Below are positions 56,395-64,000 of a DNA stretch of 64,000 nt, one piece after another. A program made the position numbers and the translations under genes. Source of the stretch: Lamellibrachia satsuma (taxonomy: Eukaryota > Annelida > Polychaeta > Sabellida > Siboglinidae). Position 1 is the stretch's first letter, and each line of letters begins with the position of its first letter. The notes beneath the pieces were generated by a model, which saw nothing but the letters and a program-made list of their open reading frames with translations, was not told the DNA's origin and did no database searches. The DNA lies in NCBI GenBank assembly GCA_033239005.1, contig BSQZ01000005.1:10244001-10308000 (forward strand), in the 5' to 3' direction.

Positions 56395-56552
56395 GAGTTT
56401 GGACCAACGGCTTTTAGTGTCTCTTCCGAAAGACACGGGCAAAGTGGGGTGAACGAAATTGCCCAAGCTTCGAAACGGCGGAGGTGGAATCGAACCACCG
56501 TCCTCTCGCGGATGCTCTAACCATTAGACCACCGCTCCCATTAGACCACCGC
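56395..56552 (-). mobile_element. tRNA-derived SINE, copy 4
   Basis: On minus: AGCGGTGGTCTAATGGTTAG (box A region), GTGGTTCGATTCCACC (box B), GCTTGGGCAATTTCGTTCAC, CCCACTTTGCCCGTGTCTTT. A 16-bp duplication (CCATTAGACCACCGCT) marks the head. The tail may run to about 56340. Confidence 0.8.
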
Positions 56553-56638
56553 TGTCATATGGTTCTCGGTGGTTATTTGGTCCGTGACTGCGGACTTGTT
56601 CACAATGGACTGCGACCGCTTCTTTCTGCCTATAGTAT
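56552..56638 (-). repeat. inverted repeat, right arm
   Basis: Near-exact reverse complement of 55364-55448. The 1.1 kb between the arms holds the SINE and AT-rich sequence. Confidence 0.8.
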
Positions 56639-56788
56639 AGGTTCAATCTGTTAATACATGCAAATGATGCAATACATCAAATGCATTTAAAATGCGGACG
56701 TTATTGGTCCAATAATTAGTATTAGTAGATTCAGGCACTCAAAAGTATTGGAATAGGCATTCGAAGACTAAGCATGTTCCCTCATGTT

Positions 56789-56883
56789 GGACTCTCGATA
56801 AGGGAATGGCTTCCTTGTCCACTTGCCATCTGGAAATTGTTGTTTTGGATGGCAATCTTGTTAAATCTTGTTAAATCTCTCGA
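56789..56883 (-). repeat. dispersed inverted repeat, copy 1
   Basis: GGACTCTCGATAAG, TGGCTTCCTTGTCCACTTGC and CTTGTTAAATCTTGTTAAAT; inverted copy at 59957-60049 and a short third piece at 58949-58986. Confidence 0.8.
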
Positions 56884-57106
56884 TCGGTTGTTGCCATCCA
56901 GCATTCGCTTCATGGCAACCACAAGTAAACATTGCATCAAGCAACTCTGCACAGTTATCTGACACACGAAGCTCATAAGCAACAGTAGAGAGGTGGTACA
57001 CTTTGAGCCGCAGTCGTCTCATCTTTTCCTTTTCGATTCTTATCTTCTTACGCATATCGCCCAGTAACGAAATTGTATCCACAAACAACGGGGCGATTGC
57101 GATGTC

Positions 57107-57450
57107 AGCAGAGCCTAGTGTAGCGGGGTCAGGTGTGATGACAACAGACCCTGACTTAGCGGGATGACAGCAGGACCTAGTGTAGCGGGACCAGGCGTGA
57201 TGACAACAGACCCTGACTTAGCGGGATGACAGCAGGACCTAGTGTAGCGGGACCAGGCGTGATGACATCAGACTCTGACTTAGCGGGATGACAGCAGGAC
57301 CTAGTGTAGCGGCATCAGGTGTGATGACAACAGACCCTGACTTAGCGGGATGACAGCAGGACCTAGTGTAGCGGGATCAGGTGTGATGACAGCAGACCCT
57401 GAGGTAGCGGGATGACAGCAGACCCTGAGATAGCGGTACCAGGCGTGTTG
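57107..57450 (+). repeat. 62-bp minisatellite, about 5.5 copies
   Basis: Units contain GTGATGACAACAGACCCTGA, CTTAGCGGGATGACAGCAGG and ACCTAGTGTAGCGGG; differences are mostly single bases. Confidence 0.95.
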
Positions 57451-57469
57451 ACAGCAGACCAGCAGAAGA

Positions 57470-58020
57470 GTTACGTAGATGTACGTGTAGATGTACTTAT
57501 AGAGGTACTTGTAGCTGTACGTGTACAGGTACGTGTAACGGTATTGTAGAGTTACCTGTAGAGGTATTGTAGAGTTACTTGTGTAGGTACGTGTAGAGGT
57601 ACATGTAGAGGTACAAGTAGATGTACGCATAGATGTGTGCGTAGAGGTACTTATAGAAGTACTGGTATAGGTACTTCTAGAGGTACGTGTAGATGTACAT
57701 GTAGATGTACTCACAGAGGTACTTGTAGAGATACTTGTAGAGGTACGTGTACATGTACGTGTGGAGTTACGTGTAGAAGTACGTGCGGAAGTACGCGTAG
57801 ACATACAGAGGTACATACAGAAGTACACACAGAAGTATCATACAGAGTTATATACAGAAGACATTCAGAGGTACCAAACAAAGGTATATGCACATGTTTC
57901 ATACAGAAGCACGTACAGAGGTGTCATACATTGGTACATACATATGTTTCATACAGAAGAACATATATACGTTTCATACAGAAGTACATACAGAGATTTC
58001 ATACATATGTTCAAGTCTTC
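57470..58020 (+). repeat. 12-bp minisatellite, left AGAGGTACGTGT type, right ACAGAGGTACAT type
   Basis: About 370 bp of GTAGAGGTACGTGTAGATGT units pass into about 180 bp of CATACAGAAGTACATACAGA units. Open frames here (TSTRTSTS, RGTCRCTCR) are repeat artefacts. Confidence 0.9.
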
Positions 58021-58689
58021 AAGTATATAACGCTAAAAAGTAATTTACTATCCTGCAGTTTGCATAGTCAACTTCCAAGGTGGGGTGAACTAAAACGTTA
58101 GGATGTACAGTAAAATTGTGCAGTTCAGGGTTAAAAGTTCAGGCTTCCACGATGACTTGAACACTTCAAGGGCGGCTTTCTGACATGCTTTTGCCGTTGG
58201 TGCCGTGACTGCTTCCTGAGAGTGACAGAGGATTCATATAGATAAACAGACAAACAGACAGACAGTGACAGCGTGACAGAAAGACAGACGGAGAACGTTA
58301 TGTTTGCGCTTCCCAGAACTGCTAAGAAAGGCATAAATTGGAATTAATCATTTCTTCTGCTCATGGTAGTAGAACTATAACAGTAAATGTTATGATCGAT
58401 ATTGCAATAGCATAACTATATAAAAATAGGCACAATCTAGGACATTAGCTATAACGTACGTTTATTATGATTCACAACAGTGTCAACAACAACAATGCCA
58501 ACGGCGTATTTCTTTAAAACATTTACGTTAAATTAATATGTTAATTACAGACCTATCTAAGTTCGGGTATATCACAGAACACTAACGATGTTTGAAACAT
58601 GTCTACTATATAGTATAAGGGGTTATGCCAAGTAGAAGTTAAACTAAGAAAAACAGGATTTGTAATCGTCCACGTGCGTTCAACTGCAA

Positions 58690-59135
58690 AACTTGTGCTT
58701 GGGGCAAGTTGTCACCATTGTATTAGGACAAGTTGTTACAACTGTAATAACGATGGGGCGGTTCGCACCGATGGCTCAGCCAGCGAGTTGTGCGCTGACA
58801 ATGACTGAAAGAACAAAACTTATTTAACCACAACGTGTGGTCGCTTTATTTCACATGAAGCTTGTGAAGCCTTGCGTAATGGTTTATGACTAGCAGCATC
58901 AAACAAAATTAACAAGTATCTCACAAGTACACATATATGAAAAACGGATGGATTCTCGATAAGCCAATTGTTTCCTTGTCCGGAGAATCAGTCCCCTTTG
59001 GTAACATGAAGCTGTGAGCACTTACATTATTATGCACACCCTAATCACACGTTCTGTGCTGTAACAACGTGCCCCGTATGATGTAACAACTTGCCCCGCT
59101 TACGGGGCTACTTGTTACAGTTGACCGCCCCTGGG
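58690..59135. repeat. scattered inverted motif GGGGCAAGTTGTTACA
   Basis: Forward motif near 58698 and 58728, reverse complement near 59068 and 59082 (TGTAACAACTTGCCCC). Short and imperfect. Confidence 0.4.
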
Positions 59136-59727
59136 AAACTTCACATATCTATATCTGGAATATCAATGGTATGGTACAGTTTATTAACACGAATATTAAA
59201 CTTAATGTATACGTTGACATAGATAATGCATCTAACATATTGTGCACAAAAAGTGACTTTAACTGAAAATTGTAACAACTAGTCCCAGTCTCCTCTACTT
59301 ATCAGCTTCGACTTTCTTCTGAGAAAGACGGGTAAACTCGCGTTCAATAAATGTTATCAATGTAACGTCACGCAAAGCTCCTTCGCGATGGAACTAAAAC
59401 GAGGCGAGAACATCGACAGTTCTGCCGAATGTCGACAAGTACTGCGTATTTAGCGTAATATGCATTGCCTGCTAATATTTGGTTCAGCACAAACATTTCA
59501 TATTCGTACAAGTGGCTGTATTTAAATAGTCATATGTCTTATATGCATATACCACTAGTATTGTAACAGTTATCGGGCGCTGTATTGCATTCATCCGAGT
59601 GGAATTTGCCAAAGGTGTTTTTTAACACACAAACGTGTGTTTTTTAAGTCAGCTACCTGTGGTTACCTGATGAAACGTCATGATTAGGTAAAGAGCTCCA
59701 CCAGAAACATGCCACAGCGGGTGGGAA

Positions 59728-59782
59728 GACACGTCGGACTCACAGTTTCATAAGGGAAGACACGTCGGACTCACAGTTTCAT
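59728..59782 (+). repeat. short tandem duplication
   Basis: GGGAAGACACGTCGGACTCA and CAGTTTCATA occur twice in direct succession. Confidence 0.85.
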
Positions 59783-59956
59783 ATTCACATATGTTGGTAT
59801 TTATTTATTTATTTATTCTCTGGTGGAAGTACGGGATGCTTCCGACAATAAGTAGTTGCAGGAAGACCTTGTCAGTGTCAGGGTCACCAGGAATGTTCGA
59901 AATGCATACAAAAGTAAGGAATGCTTCCTGTGCATGTGTGACGTAACCAAATAATA

Positions 59957-60049
59957 CAAGAGATTTAACAAGATTTAACAAGATTTGCTATCCAAGCCAA
60001 AGGCTCAGATGGCAAGTGGACAAGGAAGCCATTGGCTTATCGAGAGTCC
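59957..60049 (+). repeat. dispersed inverted repeat, copy 2
   Basis: AGAGATTTAACAAGATTTAA ... GATGGCAAGTGGACAAGGAA ... CTTATCGAGAGTCC, the reverse complement of 56789-56883 with a few changes. Confidence 0.8.
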
Positions 60050-60411
60050 ATCAGTGTTCGTCTACGTGTAACACGCCCTCCTGAGATATGTGTCCAACTT
60101 GTTTTTAATGCAAATAACATATTGGCGTTAGTCGTCTATAGTTCTTTATTGGGGTCTTATTTTTTAAACCGAAATAAAAATCTGCAACACGCACATGTTA
60201 ACAGAGTGTGTTAGTAGTACAGTATCACTCACTAATAGAAACTTGGAAACAAGATGGGGCGAAGACACACTCCACGGCATGCACAAGTAAATAAATGTAA
60301 AGTATTTAAAGAAATATATAATGTTATACAATATACCATGAATATAATGGTAATTTAACAAACACAAGTCTAGATACGTCCAATGGATGCAATGATTATA
60401 CACAACCCACC

Positions 60412-60596
60412 CGGACCCGTCCTCGGGGTTTTGAAAAGGGGGGTTCGAGCGTACATAATCAACCGGGGAATTTCGGGACGATTTCTGAAAATGTTAGTTA
60501 AACACTATTCTCTCGAAAAGGTGGGGTCATTCGAACACACGACCCCCCACCCCCTCCCACCCCACCTCACCTCACCTCACCCCCGAGGACGGGCAT
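60412..60596. mobile_element. GC-rich foldback element
   Basis: Arms GACCCGTCCTCGGGG (left) and CCCCCGAGGACGGGC (right) around about 150 bp that is G-rich on the left and C-rich on the right, so much of it can pair. No ORF. Confidence 0.7.
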
Positions 60597-60829
60597 GACA
60601 ATCTATGTATCAAAACTGCCAATTTTCGCTTCCCTGCCTTTGCCGTGGCCACCGACGCACACCTTTGTTGCGCTCTTCTCAGTAAATGTTAAGGGGGGGG
60701 GGGTGAAGCACTCGACCAACCATAGCCCAAACATAATAACATACCATTTACACTATATATCACCCTTATATGATGGGCGCAACGCCACGGTAATTTTGTA
60801 ATATCCTTTTTAACTTTGCCATTATCTTC

Positions 60830-61350
60830 GCTGGGCGGCGCCATATTGCTCTGCGGGGGGCTCAGCGGCAGGGTGGTTTGAGTACGAGCTCCTGGCACCG
60901 CGTTCACACAGTAAAAACCTCTCGGAAAAACGGCCGAAACGAATGAAAAATCTAATAAAAAGAAAACTGGTGTGCACTGGATGGCTCCAGATATATCATC
61001 TAGTACTACAGATGCAAGGAAAAAACTTTTTATCGACTTCCGAGGAAGAATTTGCAGCGGAAAAGGTGGCTGAAAATGCGGAAAATGGCCTGTCCGCCAG
61101 CCGCACGCTCTGCGAGTGACCACTTTTCCGATGCAGATTACAAGACGAAAGACGTATGTGATGAGCATGGACGGACGGTGAGCATCAAGATGTCATTCTT
61201 GGTCAAAGACACCGTTCCATCTTAGTTCTTTTTTTCCGCATATGACCATGCATCTACAGATTATTCTGCGACAAGGAAACGTCAGATATCAGAGGGCAGA
61301 GCGATGCGTAGGAAGCGACGAGCCGAAACCAGGTTAGTAAATTAGATTAC
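60830..61350. other. CpG-richer patch of unknown role
   Basis: Contains GGCGGCGCCATATTG and GGCCTGTCCGCCAGCCGCAC. A short plus ORF starts at 61012 and a 159-codon minus ORF spans 60689-61168; neither resembles a family I know. GT-rich donors (GGTGAGC near 61178, GGTTAGT near 61331) exist. It may be a first exon or promoter of another transcript; unsupported. Confidence 0.25.
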
Positions 61351-62281
61351 CGTTACCATTGCGACTTATCACTACGATTACAATATAGTTCCACCCCAAT
61401 AAGCACAGCTGTGCCTCAACGTCAGCATATATATGATCCACAGTAAATCGAAATGTATGAATACAATAAAGTGCGAGTAAGTGTTAATAGTTTGATATAA
61501 TTACGAGTGTTTTCCAATCCGCCGATTTATTTTCGACATGATCAGACGTACCATCAATACGTGGCCGTACTCAAAACAATAACAATAACTCGGTAAGTGC
61601 TACAGGATATACTGCAGCCTTACAACATGGGCCATGGCGTATGTACTAGGCAAAATTATTCAAGAAAATAATTTGATATTATTTATTGACAGTCATAATA
61701 AGTCTCAGACTCCTGTGTTCTAAATGCCGAGAGACCAAGCGGCAAGCGTAAGGCTAAGCCTGGGGGGGGTTAGATGCATGGGAGAAACACGACTAAAAGA
61801 CAGTATAGACTATAGTGCAACAGAAGCCTGCTGTTGCTGTTTACATTTCAAATTCTTTATGGAAATATTTAAATATCCAAATACTTTCAATGTGATTAAG
61901 TGCAAATACAGTTACAAAAACTTTTTAAAAGTATTTAAATATTTAAGTAAAATGTATTTCACCCATGCAATGTCTAGCTGGAAAGGAAACTAACTAAGGC
62001 ATCGTCATCTACCCAGTTGAACGCTGTCAGATTGCATGTCTGATTTCTATAATGACACTTTACAATTTGTCTGAATTCTTGTGACTTGACAATAAGGAAA
62101 AATTATATAAAATTAATTTGCTTTATTGATCAGATTAAACCTCACATGTAATAACCGGAAGTTCATAAAGAGATGTATTAATTCCATTTTATTCTAAGTC
62201 GACACTGTAATAAATATCGTGGGGGGAGGGGGCAACTGTCGGCAACCCACAATAGTATTACCCGTAAATTCTGTATTTGTA

Positions 62282-62396
62282 GCCGCACCCCTAATTAAAG
62301 CCGCACCCCGACTTTTGGCATAAACCCCGACTTTCCTCCGCACCGTTTGTTGCAGGCAAAAACCTTATTTAAAGCCGCACCCGGACTTTGAGCCAA
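62282..62396 (+). repeat. TTAAAGCCGCACCC repeat pair
   Basis: TAAAGCCGCACCCCGACTTT and TTAAAGCCGCACCCGGACTT lie 77 bp apart, with a third partial GTAGCCGCACCCC just left. Looks like a piece of a dispersed repeat. Confidence 0.5.
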
Positions 62397-63462
62397 GACC
62401 GTTTGAACACGCTTCGTGTGACGAATTTCCGTAGCGCACACAATTAGAAACAATGTAGATGGGTTCTGCAAAAATGTTATAACTTTGCTAATAATTATCA
62501 TAAACGAATGAATGAGGTCTAATTTTATTGTTAAAAGAGTCTCTAATGTAATGCAATGATAATAAATACATCACATTGTATAATCATGGGAATATTACTA
62601 TGTGAATTTCGTCAAAACGGAAAACAAAGATGACCAAATATCACCGTGCTACCAGATAATAACTGGGTGGCTGAATGCCCATACACCCAGTGGGAGAAAT
62701 GTAGCCATACATGTTGGCTATACAATAAACCTCAAATTATTCAAATATGTTGAGAAGTTTTGTTTGTATGACGTTTTATGTAGAACCATGCATAACGTTG
62801 CATGTATTGCAGCAGATTAAAAAGACTACCCGGGGTCTGTCTGTTGTTGTACCAGCTGTTTCAACTTCAAAGTTGTTTGAGTGACAGCCGGTAACTATGT
62901 AATAACTGGACGTCTCGATCAGCCGACTGCAGCTGGCGAGAACGGATATTGTGGTTTTACCTATTTCTTGGAAAGTTCCTGTTGTTGTTGTGTCATCGTT
63001 GGCCTACTGCCCTGGTACGCGCAAGCATTTGATCAAATGTTAGCGCATTCAATTCAACAAGTCTGGTCATTGTTTATTTACTCTCGTGTTGTTTCTGGGG
63101 TTGTGCACTGCTGACTTCACACAACTTTTCAGGGATTATAAAACAGTCTGTTGTAAATGCAATTGTCTCCAACGAATAACGATGCATGTTGATTACATAA
63201 TCGGCAAGGCATCACCGTTATTCTCAGAACTACTGATTGACAGATTGGTCTAGTTCGCAGACAGTTTACTAGCACGCGTTAACGGGGCCACTTGCATAGA
63301 ATACCAGGTGCGTGGGATTATACCACCGTATCTTGTACCAGAGTAAATGTAATTAACTCCAACGAGGCACTGGTAGTGGTGTTGCTTTGACAATCAGACG
63401 AAGCCAGCAAGCTTGGAACTCCTCATAAAAGTAACGCAACCTAAAACATCAAAACCTGAAAC

Positions 63463-63870
63463 CATGCGGGACATCGATGTTGCTGTAATCCCCGGCGGTC
63501 TGACGCCGCCAGTACAGCCGTGTGACGTTAGCATCAATCGCCCATTTTACATGTGCGACACTTGTGAGAGCATTGGATGATTCACGGCGCTCACTCCCGG
63601 AGGCCGCCGTCGTGCGCTAAGGAGATTCTTGTACAATGGCTCGTGAAGGCGTGGGGTGCGATTCCATCTGCCATGATTGAATACAGCTACAAGAAGTGCC
63701 GCATCTCCAACAATGGAACGGACGACATCATGTTCGAAGATGTTTGCCGGTGCATGCGGCCACGGTCAGCGATGCCGACGACTCGTGATCAGACACGGAT
63801 ACTTGGGATGACGCCGCCATGCCGGTATACCGGCAGCGGTCTTCGACAGCGACGACTAAAGTGATTTTGA
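63463..63870 (+). pseudogene. broken pogo/Tigger-type DDE transposase, C-terminal part
   Basis: Frame 1 reads DIDVAVIPGGLTPPVQPCDV then SINRPF, the segment around the end of the DDE catalytic core in pogo-like transposases. After a stop and frameshift, the next frame reads ILVQWLVKAWGAIPSAMIEY then SYKKCRISNNGTDDIMFED, the usual C-terminal block. N-terminal DNA-binding domain and first catalytic residues are not in the window. Non-functional. Confidence 0.8.
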
Positions 63871-64000
63871 AGGATTTTAACTGTGACATGATTTTACATG
63901 TTTGATCATAGTTTTTGAACACTGCGGACACAGGTTTTTATGTAATTATTTGTTATGCACCAGTGGCAATTGTAATACAAAGTTTTATTGATGCATCCGA

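Noticed and set aside
57301..58101. Thr/Ser-rich minus ORF and Arg/Cys-rich plus ORF as secreted or mucin-like proteins
   Set aside because: Both are direct translations of the 62-bp and 12-bp arrays, with no signal peptide or flanking domain.
59668..59700. Hammerhead-like CTGATGA at the hairpin TTACCTGATGAAACGTCATG
   Set aside because: The second core element GAAA is missing in the required place; it is a simple imperfect hairpin.
60689..61168. 159-codon minus ORF as a protein-coding gene
   Set aside because: GC-richer sequence lowers stop frequency; composition looks random and no family is recognisable.

Overview
The window is eukaryotic, AT-rich and intron-rich, and its repeat load (tRNA-headed SINEs, Penelope-like and LINE remnants, TTAA-bounded MITEs, many minisatellites) fits a marine invertebrate. 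A mollusc, perhaps a gastropod, is my best guess, but that is inference: no species-diagnostic marker is present.

One protein-coding gene dominates. Disco-interacting protein 2 (DIP2) lies on the minus strand. I could chain 29 coding exons from the ATG at 53725 down to 788, all with GT/AG borders and matching phases. They give 1063 in-frame codons that read as DIP2: an N-terminal DMAP1-binding module, a Ser/Gln-rich linker, a complete first AMP-binding-like (FAAL-like) domain and the start of the second. The gene leaves the window at its left edge, so roughly the last third of the protein is missing. Exons 3 to 29 are packed into 0.8-22.6 kb, while introns 2 (11.9 kb) and 1 (19.1 kb) fill 22.6-53.6 kb. 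A candidate alternative first exon with the correct splice phase sits inside intron 2 (28289-28373).

Introns 1 and 2 and several small introns are loaded with tandem repeats: units of about 20, 22, 24, 30, 31, 36, 43 (two arrays) and 62 bp, plus long TA tracts. At least eight copies of one MITE-like family, four SINE copies, several foldback elements and a Penelope-like GIY-YIG fragment are also present.

From 53.73 to 64 kb, upstream of DIP2, I see a CpG-richer promoter stretch, then transposon debris: a LINE 3' end, a second decayed Penelope-like fragment, large inverted repeats, a SINE, 62-bp and 12-bp minisatellites, and a broken pogo/Tigger-type transposase at the right edge. A second CpG-richer patch (60.8-61.35 kb) could be the 5' end of another transcript, but I cannot support a gene there. 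Except for DIP2 and transposon remnants, the open reading frames look like chance or tandem-repeat artefacts. I found no rRNA gene, functional tRNA gene or CRISPR array.
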